This document shows, one piece after another, positions 57,101 through 64,000 of a DNA stretch of 64,000 nucleotides; positions within the stretch are counted from its first letter, which is position 1, and the number at the start of each line of letters is the position of its first letter. Source of the stretch: Blastomussa wellsi. Lineage: Eukaryota; Cnidaria; Anthozoa; Scleractinia; Plerogyridae. The notes beneath the pieces are model-generated. The model did no database searches. It saw only the letters and a program-made list of their open reading frames with translations, and was not told where the DNA came from. The stretch spans positions 25,937,098-26,001,097 of the forward strand of contig OX393566.1 of NCBI GenBank assembly GCA_947652115.1, in the 5' to 3' direction. Made by a program: the position numbers and the translations under genes.

Positions 57101-60100
57101 TCTGGGTATAAATATTTAAAATCGATTGAAACGAAAACTTGAGCCTGGCAAAATAATGTAAGTTTACTAAATTTCAACGTTAATGGCTAAAACGCAGATA
57201 TGCAGTGCACGTTTAAAAAGTTGAAATTTAAGAGAGCTTTGTATGGTTTGGAGCGACAGGCGTTCCACCAAAAAGTGTATATAATATATTTGTAATATAT
57301 ACCTATGTTATGGCTGCATTTGCATGTAAACCGTACCTACTCAATCGCTACTGTTGGACATTCATTAATTTGTTATTCACCATACCCCGCCAGGTATTTC
57401 GTCCACTTTAATATACGGTCGCTCCCATGTGGCTTTGATAGCTCAGTTGGTAGAGCACTGCACCGGTAACGCAGAGGCCGTGGGTTCGAATCCCGTTCAA
57501 AGCCTGAAATTTTCTTTTCAGGTCTTTCTTCCAGTAGTGTTATGGCTACATTTGCATGTAAACCGTACCTACTCAATCGCTACTGTTGGACATTCATTAA
57601 TTTGTTATTCACCATACCCCGCCAGGTATTTCGTCCACTTTAAGGGCTAACCCATATACGGTCGCTCCCATGTGGCTTTGATAGCTCAGTTGGTAGAGCA
57701 CTGCACCGGTAACGCAGAGGCCGTGGGTTCGAATCCCGTTCAAAGCCTGAAATTTTCCTTTCAGGTCTTTCTTCCAGTAGTGTTATGGCTGCATTTGCAT
57801 GTAAACCGTACCTACTCAATCGCTACTGTTGGACATTCATTAATTTGTTATTCACCATACCCCGCCAGGTATTTCGTCCACTTTAAGGGCTAACCCATAT
57901 ACGGTCGCTCCCATGTGGCTTTGATAGCTCAGTTGGTAGAGCACTGCACCGGTAACGCAGAGGCCGTGGGTTCGAATCCCGTTCAAAGCCTGAAATTTTC
58001 TTTTCAGTTCTTTCTTCCAGTAGTGTTATGGCTGCATTTGCATGTAAACCGTATATAATATATTTGTGTTTCAGCCAATAACGATGAAATTTGGTATTTT
58101 ACATTATTTTGGATGATCTTTTACGTGCCAGGCTCAATTTTTCGTTTGAATCGATTTTAAATATTTGTACCCCAGTCCCCTGCTCGTTTAGAAAATGGCT
58201 AATTTAGATAGTCATTTGCGGTGTGTTTACTAGTGATAGGAATTAATTATAAACAGACATTATGGCCAGACATAATATAATTTATGTCAACAAACAACAA
58301 CAACATGATGCTCACATGATAATCCATTGGGTCTGGTTGAACCAGGTTTTGAAAATCTAGGCAATGAGGTTAAGGGGCGTGGTTAATCTAGTATATTTGG
58401 TCAATTCTTCTCCCTTCTCTCCCTCGTTATGTGTTTGGGTGCCGGCAGTAGGCAGCACCGCCAATACACCAAACTACCCTGAAAGACGAAATATGGGAGC
58501 TCTAAAAACGTCGTAGGGTGGGTGCCACTTGAACCCGCCCTACGGACTTGTTAACGTTCAAAAACGCCAATCGCGGTTCTTTTTTCCAAATTAAACACCA
58601 GTGTACACTCAAAATCACTTAAAAACTAAGTAACGCATGATATGTTCGATCATATTTCTAAGTGCATTTCTTTATTAACACTTTCTCTGAGGTTTCCGCA
58701 TTTCTTTTTGGTGACTCTGATGGTGAACAATCATACACAATCTATCAGGTTAAAACAAATAATATACTTTTTTCAATACGTTTAGCCTTCACAGTGACAA
58801 ATAATATATCTGTGTACATTTCAATGACCATTTTTCTGTGATTTATTTCTAGTTGATTGTTCTTTTAACGGACGGGAGACAGACTCAAGATCCTCGAACA
58901 CCGGATTACATAGATGCGGGAGAAAATGCTCAACCGTTAAAAGACAAAAACGTTGAAATTTATGCTATTGGTATAGCAACAGCTGATCCAGTTGAATTGC
59001 TTTCGATTTCTAGCAGTGCAAGTAAGGCTATTCCAGCCACGTTTGAAAACCTGGTCGGTGTAGCGGACTTAATAGTACGGGACTATTGCAAAGGTAAGTT
59101 TCCTCGAAAAGTCGTAAGCTGTCGTAAATACATAAATTACGAGAAGTAAGGCACGGCGGCTTAGGAACCAAGCAGAATCCAGGGTTTGGGTCACATGACC
59201 ATTTTTTCGCGAGAGTCCGCCATTTTGTCACGCAAATAAAAATCACGCAAAATTATAAAAAAAAATGTATTTTCAAACAAATCCCTTCCTTTGTAATTAA
59301 TCAGAATGTCGTGCGCTTTGATATGTTAATCGATAGTGTACCTCCTATCCCTTTCCCTATAATTAATCTGAATGCCGCTCGCTTTGATACGCTAATGAAT
59401 GGTATACCTCATGGCCCTTTCCCATACAATTAATCACAATGAATGGTATATTGTACTGAGAGGTAAATGGTCAGGAAGGGTATCCCCCACCCCTGACATG
59501 TGCCAGTTCTTCGTTCCTGTGAACGATTCTCCCGGCTCTTATAAATAGCTGATTCAAATGGATTAAAAATAAAGAAATGGAAAGCACAAGACATGATATT
59601 TTGTTGAACACTTTTTATTAGTTAACATTTAACATTTTCGATCAAGTGCACAATCGTCTCTCTTTTCAACAGGTGGTGTTGGTGGTGGCGGTGGTTATTA
59701 TTGGTGGTGGCGGTGGTGGTGCTGGCGGTGGTGGCACCGGTTGTGGTGGTGGTGTAAATGTTTTTCTCTCATGTGACCACCACCACAACCGGTGCCACCA
59801 CCACCACAGCCTCCACCACCACTGCCATCACCACCACCAACACCTCCACCGCCACCACCACCAGCACCATCACTGCCACCGCCACCACCACCACCACCTC
59901 CACCGCCACCACCAGCAGCACCATCACTGCCACCACTGCCACCATCGCCACCACCACTGCAACCACCACAGCCAAGGCCACCACCACCGCCAAGAGCTCA
60001 ACCACCAATACCGGTGCCACCACCACCACCACCGCCTCCACCACCACTGCCACCACCACCACCACCACCGCCGCCACCACAACCACTGCCATCACCACCA

Positions 60101-63100
60101 CCACCACCACCGCTACCGTCACCACCACCACCACCACAGCCAAGGCCACCACCACCACCGACACGAGCTCATTATAAGAATAATGTTTGAATTGGATTAA
60201 TTCATTTGGAGTTGAAAGAGCAAGCAGTCAATGCTTGAAACATGTCTCGTTGGTATCAATATTGTCAAAGAGGTTTCACTCGTGTAGACAGTAGAATTCG
60301 CCACGAGAAGCACACCTGTCAAAGACGAATTGAAAAAATCGAGGAGCACCCTGGGCTCCTTAGTGGAATAGAAAAAGGAGAAGTGTTTCGGTTCAAGACA
60401 CCTTCCAGTCCCTCTGGCTGTGGCAAGACTTGTTTTACGGAGTCGTTGATACTGGATCACTTAGAAGAGTTGTTTGCTACACCACCCGAGACCATTCATT
60501 ACTGCTACGGTGCTTGGCAACATGGATTCGTGGACATGGAAAATCAAGGGATTTTTTTTTTCATGCAAGCATTCCTTCGAATTCACAAAATATCAAAATA
60601 TCACTGTCTTGTACCTATGTCAAGACAAGTTCCCACCCGGTAAATACGCCAAAAGTATTTCCAGGAACGCACATTACGTGCTGGCCTTCAAGAATCCAAG
60701 GGATCAACTTGCCATGAAGAATTTACTGCTTCAAGCATTTCCCATCTGCTGGTCAGACATAATGGCATTCTATCAAAAAGTTGTGGAGCGACCGTTCGGA
60801 TACATGGTGTTGAATTTACATCCTGCCAGCGACGACAGGAAACGCGTGTATAGCCACCTTTTGACGCACGAAGGATATCTGCGTTGGTATCGAAGAATCA
60901 GAGAAGATTTTTGAAGTATATCACTCAAGGCTTCAATTCCCCCTTGTTCATTTGAAGCACACTGTCTTGGTTGAAGGTTGGCGAGACCATGGGTGATCAT
61001 TCACCAGTAATTTTTGACACCGAAGAAGAAGGTAGAAGTAATGAAGAAATGTAGAGGAGCCTGACGAGGAGCCTGAAGAGGAACAGGATGAAGAGGAGGA
61101 GAAGCAGCTCCGAAGAGGACAAGGATCCAGACTATGATCCATGGCTTCCGATACATAGGAAAGGGAGGGAAGATGTGGAAGCAAAATACATTGATGAAGT
61201 CAAACGGTTTCTTGATATGGGTTAAACCCAAGAATACGCCGAGAATGCTACTTTCAATGTCCTATTACCTTTAATCAGAAGGAAGCTACGAAGGACCTAC
61301 TTACAGCGTCTATTATGGTTCCACCGTATCAAACGCGACGCACTACACCGTAAAGTCGTCAGCACTCTGCGCCGATGTATTAACGAAGACAACATGGATT
61401 TCGAAGAAGCGGCTGAGTTAGCAGTGGAAAAACGGAAATTCCTGTTAAACAGAAAAAATGACGAGAAAGGTCCCCCTGACGAGCCAGATGGTGACGACGA
61501 AGAAGAAGAAGTGGCTGAAAACTTCATGTGATTTGTCTATATGACTGTTATAAGAGTGTGTGATTGTAGACGTTATTCGCATTATTTACAAGACATCACT
61601 CAAGATGAATTGCTCCAATCGATTACCATAGAGTGACAGAAAGGTCGTGTGTAAGAGGGCCTACCATAAAAGATATTACGCAGAAAACAAGGAGCGAATC
61701 CTGGCTCGACAAAAACGATGGCGTACAGAGAACGCGGAGATGATCCAAGCCCGTCTTAAAACAAAGCGTGAAGAAATAAACCGGGTACTGTCAAAACAAC
61801 AGGGAACGGATCAACGATTATTGGCGACGCTATTATGCAAAGAATAAGGTACGGATCAATCAAAGATTCGTGGAAGACTAGGACAGACAGTCGCGCAGGA
61901 CCAAATGCATGTGGACGCGAGTCCGGAAGAGGACAGAGGATCACGGGACTTAGAAGTGAACCGAGATGTTACTGTAACGGTTGTGGTGATGGCAGTGGTG
62001 GTGGAGGCGGTGGTGGTGGTGGTGGTGGCATCGGTTGCGGTAGTGGTGTTTATTGTTTTTCTCTCGCGGGACCACCACCACAACCGGTACCACCACCGCC
62101 TCCACCACAACTGCCGCCACCACCGCCTGCACCACCACCGCCACCGCCAACAATAACCATCAACACCACCAATAATAGCCACCGCTACCACCAATAATAA
62201 CCACCGCCACCACCTGTTGAAAAGAGAGACGATTGTGCACTTGATCGAAAGTATTAAGACGGAATCTTTTACGACTTTGAGCATTCATTGGACAAAATTA
62301 TGCACCAAAATGATTTACACCTTATTGCAAGCTTTTGTGTTACTACTTCAAATATATTATCAAGAGAAATCTTTTCTAACAACACCAAACATCGAAAACA
62401 AATTTCGAAGTTCCACTGAATTCCACTGAATCGCTTAAAAGATGAGAGATTTTTCCTATAGCTTGTGAGCTTTTAAATTCATTTTCTCAGTCTCTGATAC
62501 GAAATTGTTGTACCAAAATTATTTACACCTTATTGCAAACTTTTTAGTTACTGCTTCAAATATCTTGGCAAAAGAAATATTTTCTAACAACACCAAACAT
62601 CGAAAACAAATTTCGAAGTTCCACTATAATTCCACTGAATCGCGTAAAGACGATTTTACAAAATGGCTACACGTTAGATTTTGCCTACAGTTTGTGATCT
62701 TTAAAATTCATTTTCTCGGACTCTGATAAGAAATTGTTGTCGGTGTTATCGCGGATAATTACTTACATCTTTACGTTTTATTAAGGGTAAAAAATAACGC
62801 AATATGATTTAAATTATTCTGGTACTCGATTTTTGTCCAACTCAAATAAATATTACTCAACTTCCTGATGGATTCCTTCTTAAATGTTAACCAATAAAAA
62901 GTGTTCAACAAAATATCATGTCTTGTGCTTTCCATTTCTTTGTTTTTAATCCATTTGAATCAGCTATTTATAAGAGCCGGGAGAATCGTTCACAGGAACG
63001 AAGAACTGGCACATGTCAGGGGTGGGGGATACCCTTCCTGACCATTTACCTCTCAGTACAATATACCATTCATTGTGATTATTTGTATGGGAAAGGGCCA

Positions 63101-63671
63101 TGAGGTATACCATTCATTAGCGTATCAAAGCGAGCGGCATTCAGATTAATTATAGGGAAAGGGATAGGAGATACACTCTCGATTAACATATCAAAGCGCA
63201 CGACATTTTGATTAATTATAAAGGAAGGGATTTGTTCGAAAATAAAATTTTTGTTTTTATAATTTTGCGTGATTTTTATTTGCGTGACAAAATGGCGGAC
63301 TCTCGCGAAAAAATGATCCCTGGATTCTGCTTGGTTGAGTCCTAAACCGCCATGCCTTACTACTATTACGCGATTAAATGAGCGGATAAGGCCTCTATAC
63401 AGGCTCTCCCAAGCGGCAGACAAGCTTTCCGTCAAGTATATATAGGCGTGTCTTGTACGACAACTTGACAAACTCTAAACGTAGGTAAGGAAAATCTCAA
63501 ATAAGTAAAATGCAATTAAAGAAAGTGACACGATCAGACTATGGAATCGAGTTCTTCTTTTCACCTAATAGTCAACTAGTCGTATCAGAATTCGGCGCTC
63601 TAAATGCCTAATGTTTTTTTTTTTGTTTTTTTTTTTTCATGCTTTCTACTAATGCTACAGTGGAAGTGACG
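54068..63671 (+). CDS. Second VWA (collagen) gene, 5' part, four exons visible
   Basis: Exons: 54068-54137, 56607-56962, 58853-59093, 63661-63671. They encode a signal peptide, a complete VWA domain and the residues leading out of it. Phases are 1, 0, 1, 0 at successive junctions and agree at every join. The second VWA exon aligns along its length with 1656-1940 of the upstream collagen gene, and the microexon matches that exon's last codons. The next exon, by homology the start of the minor helix, would be right of 64000. So this is most likely a tandem paralogue of the fibrillar collagen gene, although no Gly-X-Y codons of it are visible here. Confidence 0.82.
55071..55264. mobile_element. 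MITE with 9-bp target duplication (MULE-like)
   Basis: Ends TAGCCTGCATAGC and GCTATGCAGGCTA are perfect complements, flanked by TCTATAAGG on both sides (55062-55070 and 55265-55273). A 9-bp duplication is typical of Mutator-like elements. It contains a GC-rich core and no supported gene. Confidence 0.85.
55275..55436. mobile_element. Foldback MITE
   Basis: AATAGACCAATTTCGATATTTT...TTCAGCCTAAACCAATAGAC pairs with GTCTATTGTTTTAGGCTGAA...AAATATCGAAATTGGTCTATT, with an inner GAGGCTCCGGGG / CCCCGGAGCCTC pair. It follows the previous MITE almost directly. Confidence 0.85.
55460..55650 (+). pseudogene. 3' fragment of a non-LTR retrotransposon reverse-transcriptase ORF
   Basis: The frame starting at 55460 reads SIVWDNISDHLSDKLQKLYN, then RAARVITGADYRM and LGWSNLKERRNKQKALVMF. 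This is the conserved C-terminal tail after the reverse transcriptase in Jockey/CR1-type elements (KLQ.lQNRAARiItg...LgW..L..RR). Nothing of the RT core precedes it, so it is a 5'-truncated insertion. The frame then runs into SINE-like sequence (CCTGCGATGGACAAGAATCTC, about 55655-55725). Confidence 0.75.
55655..55725 (+). mobile_element. SINE fragment fused to the retrotransposon tail
   Basis: GTGACCTGCGATGGACAAGAATCTCATCCGGGGGGAGTAATAAA resembles the segment ACCCTGCGATGGACTAGCATCCCATCCAGGGGGGAGTAGAAA of the SINE at 22932-23233. A shared 3' end between a SINE and the LINE tail next to it would fit LINE-driven mobilisation. Confidence 0.5.
55772..56158. mobile_element. TIR element, about 390 bp
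   Basis: AATAGACCCTATGCAAATATGGC pairs with GCCATTTTTGCATAGGGTCTAT. The interior has no ORF. It is the third element in a row within intron 1 of the second gene. Confidence 0.7.
56607..56962 (+). CDS. VWA domain, first half (second gene)
   Basis: This 356-bp exon (phase 1 to 0, acceptor TCTGTTAAAG, donor GTAGGA) encodes GPVCKEAIDLAFILDESGSI and onward to GSNYNK. It has the MIDAS motif DESGS, the VAAIMFSNDPEVLIRFNDF strand-helix and the MIDAS threonine in GGQTFINKAF. With the following exon the metal site is complete, so the domain should bind a divalent cation and ligand in the extracellular matrix. The gene 1 equivalent lies left of the window. Confidence 0.93.
56975..57058 (-). mobile_element. 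tRNA-like SINE head, reverse strand, next to a splice donor
   Basis: The reverse complement reads GGTCTCGCAGCTCAGTGGGTTGAGCGTC (D-arm type) and GTCGTGAGTTCAGATCCCATC (T-arm type). It starts about 12 bp after the donor of exon 56607-56962, so it lies within the very beginning of the intron. Confidence 0.7.
57432..57504 (+). tRNA. tRNA-Thr(GGT)-like sequence, copy 1 of 3
   Basis: A 73-nt cloverleaf can be drawn: acceptor GCTTTGA/TCAAAGC (7 pairs), D stem GCTC/GAGC, anticodon stem CTGCA/CGCAG with an A-C mismatch at the loop, T stem GTGGG/CCCGT and loop TTCGAAT. The anticodon would be GGT, but position 33 is C instead of T and the discriminator is C. It is followed by the hairpin CTGAAATTTTCTTTTCAGG. 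More likely a SINE head or pseudo-tRNA than a working gene. Confidence 0.55.
57675..57747 (+). tRNA. tRNA-Thr(GGT)-like sequence, copy 2 of 3
   Basis: Identical to copy 1 over 73 nt, 243 bp downstream, with the same C33 and A-C mismatch. The flanking unit (CTACTGTTGGACATTCATTA and CCATACCCCGCCAGGTATTTC) is also repeated. Confidence 0.55.
57918..57990 (+). tRNA. tRNA-Thr(GGT)-like sequence, copy 3 of 3
   Basis: Identical to copies 1 and 2, again at a 243-bp spacing. The array breaks off in the following unit at CATGTAAACCGTAT, where the right foldback arm begins. Confidence 0.55.
58853..59093 (+). CDS. VWA domain, second half (second gene)
   Basis: This 241-bp exon (phase 0 to 1, acceptor TTTATTTCTAG, donor GTAAGT) encodes LIVLLTDGRQTQDPRTPDYI, then DAGENAQPLKDKNVEIYAIG and the LLSISSSASKAIPATFENL helix, ending VRDYCK. 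The MIDAS aspartate is in LLTDG. The cysteine near the end can pair with the one in GPVCKEA at the start of the domain. It aligns residue by residue with 1656-1940. The donor lies 48 bp before the Polinton-like element. Confidence 0.93.
59142..59640. repeat. Left terminal inverted repeat (outer part) of the Polinton-like element
   Basis: Matches the reverse complement of about 62870-63364, including ATCCCTTCCTTTGTAATTAATC, GCGCTTTGATATGTTAATCG, GGAAGGGTATCCCCCACCCC and GAAATGGAAAGCACAAGACATG. A few small indels separate the arms. Confidence 0.88.
59674..60168. repeat. GGT/CCA triplet-repeat palindrome in the element
   Basis: A GGTGGT-type tract (59674-59757) is followed by TTTTTCTCTCATGTGA and then about 400 bp of CCACCA-type repeat. 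The parts GGTGGCACCGGTTGTGG and CCACAACCGGTGCCACC are exact complements. A similar palindrome occurs at 61980-62215 in the other arm. All six frames look open (His-, Thr-, Pro- or Val-rich) because of the repeat; I do not call a protein here. Confidence 0.85.
60242..60914 (+). pseudogene. FtsK/HerA-type packaging ATPase remnant of the Polinton-like element
   Basis: The protein family packages DNA into capsids in Polintons and related viruses. The first frame (from ATG 60242) has a Walker-A-like SPSGCGKT and a PPETIHYCYGAWQ strand. A run of ten T at 60552-60561 breaks the frame. The second frame then continues with ITVLYLCQDKFPPGK, SRNAHYVLAFKNPRDQ and RPFGYMVLNL, the typical C-terminal half. 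The first Walker A position is Ser instead of Gly/Ala. With the frameshift this suggests a dead copy, unless the T run is an assembly error. About 220 residues span the whole remnant, the usual size. Confidence 0.75.
61097..61531 (+). pseudogene. Unknown acidic-then-basic ORF remnant of the Polinton-like element
   Basis: One frame can be followed from an acidic serine-rich segment (SSSEEDKDPDYDPWLP) through KYIDEVKRFLDMG to an in-frame TAA at 61223-61225. It then continues through LLPLIRRKLRRTYLQRL and FEEAAELAVEKRKFLLNR to an acidic tail and TGA at 61529-61531. The charge layout is like accessory genes of Polinton-like elements, but I do not recognise a named family. One stop codon breaks it. 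Confidence 0.5.
61647..61847 (+). CDS. Short basic ORF with YYxxN repeat motif, element-borne, probably partial
   Basis: The frame contains KRYYAENKERILARQKRW, and the neighbouring frame downstream contains a second near copy (RRYYAKNKVRI). Repeats of this kind, with paired aromatic residues, Asn and Lys/Arg, are found in DNA-binding or nuclease-associated modules of viruses and mobile elements. A frame change near 61790-61830 probably shortens it. The start codon is uncertain (TGTAAGAGG is in frame at 61650). Confidence 0.35.
   Translation: MCKRAYHKRYYAENKERILARQKRWRTENAEMIQARLKTKREEINRVLSKQQGTDQRLLATLLCKE
61980..62215. repeat. Second GGT/CCA triplet-repeat palindrome in the element
   Basis: GTGGTGATGGCAGTGG...GGTGGTGGTGGTGGTGGCATCGG, then TTGTTTTTCTCTCGCGGGACCACC, then CCACCA-type repeat. 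The layout mirrors 59674-60168 and belongs to the inner end of the right terminal repeat. Confidence 0.8.
62289..62645. repeat. Two direct copies of about 147 bp in the right arm
   Basis: ATTTACACCTTATTGCAA and TTCTAACAACACCAAACATCG with AAAACAAATTTCGAAGTTCC occur at 62289-62435 and again at 62498-62645, period about 209 bp. They lie in the 617 bp that the left arm lacks. Confidence 0.75.
62870..63364. repeat. Right terminal inverted repeat (outer part) of the Polinton-like element
   Basis: Reverse complement of 59142-59640. Landmarks in order: AAAGTGTTCAACAAAATATC, CAGGGGTGGGGGATACCC, CGATTAACATATCAAAGCGC, GCGTGATTTTTATTTGCGTG, AAAATGGCGGACTCTCGCG. It ends CCTTACTACT before the target duplication. 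Confidence 0.88.
63661..63671 (+). CDS. 11-nt microexon of the second VWA gene
   Basis: TGGAAGTGACG is bounded by a strong acceptor (long T tract, ACTAAT branch-like site, GCTACAG) and donor GTATGT. Joined to the phase-1 end of exon 58853-59093 it reads (CK)VEVT and leaves phase 0. The upstream collagen's VWA exon ends (YK)AELT in phase 0 at the same place, so the microexon fits both phase and homology. Confidence 0.7.
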
Positions 63672-64000
63672 GTATGTAAACTTTTTTAATTATTTATTCT
63701 GTGATATTGCTTTTGAAAAAGATTCCCCTAAGGGAAATAAGTCGGTAATAGTGTATCGTAAAGAATTGATTCTCAGTTTCAAAGTTTAGTTTTCTTTGAC
63801 TTTATCTTAACAGGCCCTAGGCCCTAGGCCCTCGCTTTTAGACTAAATATTATATCTAGTTATTGCTTCCTTATAAGTTACGCGCCAGCTTCGTTCAAAA
63901 TAAATATAATAGTAAAAATGGTAGAACTGAGAGGTAAATAAAGAGTTTTATTCAGATTTAACTTTCTGACGTTGCTTTTAAATTATTCTACTGAGTAAAA
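63672..64000. other. Start of the next intron of the second gene
   Basis: AT-rich sequence without a recognisable exon. CCTAGGCCCTAGGCCCT near 63815 is a short tandem repeat. The minor-helix exon expected by homology is not reached. Confidence 0.5.

Larger units (their letters stand above)
57077..58199. mobile_element. Composite foldback carrying a tandem tRNA-like array
   Basis: Left arm about 57077-57207 (GCCATTTTCGAAACGAGCAGGGG, TTTAAAATCGATTGAAACG, TTGAGCCTGGCA, AAAATAATGTAA) is matched in reverse by about 58056-58199 (TTACATTATTTTGG, TGCCAGGCTCAA, CGTTTGAATCGATTTTAAA, CCCCTGCTCGTTTAGAAAATGGC). Between the arms are about 3.3 copies of a 243-bp unit, each with one tRNA-like sequence. No protein gene is present. 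Confidence 0.8.
59142..63364. mobile_element. Polinton/Maverick-like element, 4,223 bp, with target duplication
   Basis: The ends are AGAAGTAAGGCACGGCGG and CCGCCATGCCTTACTACT, i.e. AG...CT. They are flanked by a 6-bp duplication, ATTACG (59136-59141 and 63365-63370). AG/CT ends and 6-bp duplications are hallmarks of Polintons. The terminal inverted repeats are long: the outer ~500 bp match on both sides. The inner part (GATCAAGTGCACAATCGTCTCTC and the GGTGGT/CCACCA tracts) also matches, with an extra ~617 bp in the right arm (62255-62870). Inside are a broken packaging-type ATPase gene and two other remnants. Polymerase B, integrase, protease and capsid genes are not visible, so this is a non-autonomous, heavily deleted derivative (full elements are 15-20 kb). 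Confidence 0.85.

Noticed and set aside
57429..57893. Two identical 73-codon plus-strand frames (starting MALIAQLVEHCTGNAEAVGS)
   Set aside because: They run through the tRNA-like units. Such frames are a well-known false protein produced by tRNA and SINE sequence.
59646..60200. His-, Thr- and Pro-rich plus-strand frames and a Val-rich minus-strand frame
   Set aside because: All are readings of CCA/GGT triplet repeats inside the Polinton-like element's terminal palindrome; no start, domain or splice support.
61856..62284. Minus-strand and plus-strand frames rich in Val, Trp-Arg or Pro
   Set aside because: Same triplet-repeat artefact as at the left end of the element.
1..64000. CRISPR arrays, operons or bacterial genes
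   Set aside because: All supported genes are intron-rich and animal-like. The regular repeats are contiguous minisatellites without unique spacers.

Overview
The window is eukaryotic, metazoan genomic DNA. It is AT-rich, with GT-AG introns and very small exons scattered through repeat-dense introns. The gene content (a fibrillar collagen with a von Willebrand factor A domain) and the repeat flora (tRNA-derived SINEs, many foldback MITEs, a Polinton-like element) fit a cnidarian, most likely a scleractinian coral. The species call is inference; the gene structure is read directly from the sequence.

Region 1 (1-43,400, + strand) is one large fibrillar collagen gene, complete at its 3' end and cut at its 5' end by the window edge. 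I can place 69 exons, all in a consistent phase. They encode the second half of a VWA domain, a short minor triple helix of 17 Gly-X-Y triplets, an N-telopeptide, an uninterrupted major helix of 337 triplets (1011 residues, against 338 in vertebrate type I), an unusually long C-telopeptide with two cysteines, and a COLFI C-propeptide ending at TAA 43398-43400. Helix exons are mostly 54 or 45 bp and begin with an intact Gly codon. The COLFI domain keeps the six cysteines expected to form intrachain bonds and lacks the two that link chains in vertebrates. Two introns use GC donors, two exons are only 18 bp, and one MITE sits directly in a splice donor.

Region 2 (43,401-54,067) is intergenic: a 3' UTR with AATAAA, then dispersed repeats, foldbacks, a short TTAGGG run, and a 1,618-bp terminal-inverted-repeat element (52,093-53,710) with a 7-bp target duplication. 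That element carries a minus-strand ORF with a SAP-like segment and a hydrophobic C-terminus.

Region 3 (54,068 to the right edge, + strand) is the start of a second, paralogous gene: a signal-peptide exon, two VWA exons with the same phases as gene 1, and an 11-nt microexon that aligns with the end of gene 1's VWA exon. Its collagen part would lie to the right of the window. Its introns are loaded with mobile DNA. These include a foldback holding three tandem tRNA-Thr-like units, MULE-like and other MITEs, a non-LTR retrotransposon tail, and a 4,223-bp Polinton/Maverick-like element (59,142-63,364). The latter has AG...CT ends, a 6-bp duplication (ATTACG), long terminal inverted repeats and a broken packaging-type ATPase gene. 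A deleted relative of the same family lies at about 271-645.

The two collagen genes are therefore a head-to-tail tandem pair of secreted extracellular-matrix proteins; almost everything else in the window is mobile or repetitive DNA in introns and spacers.
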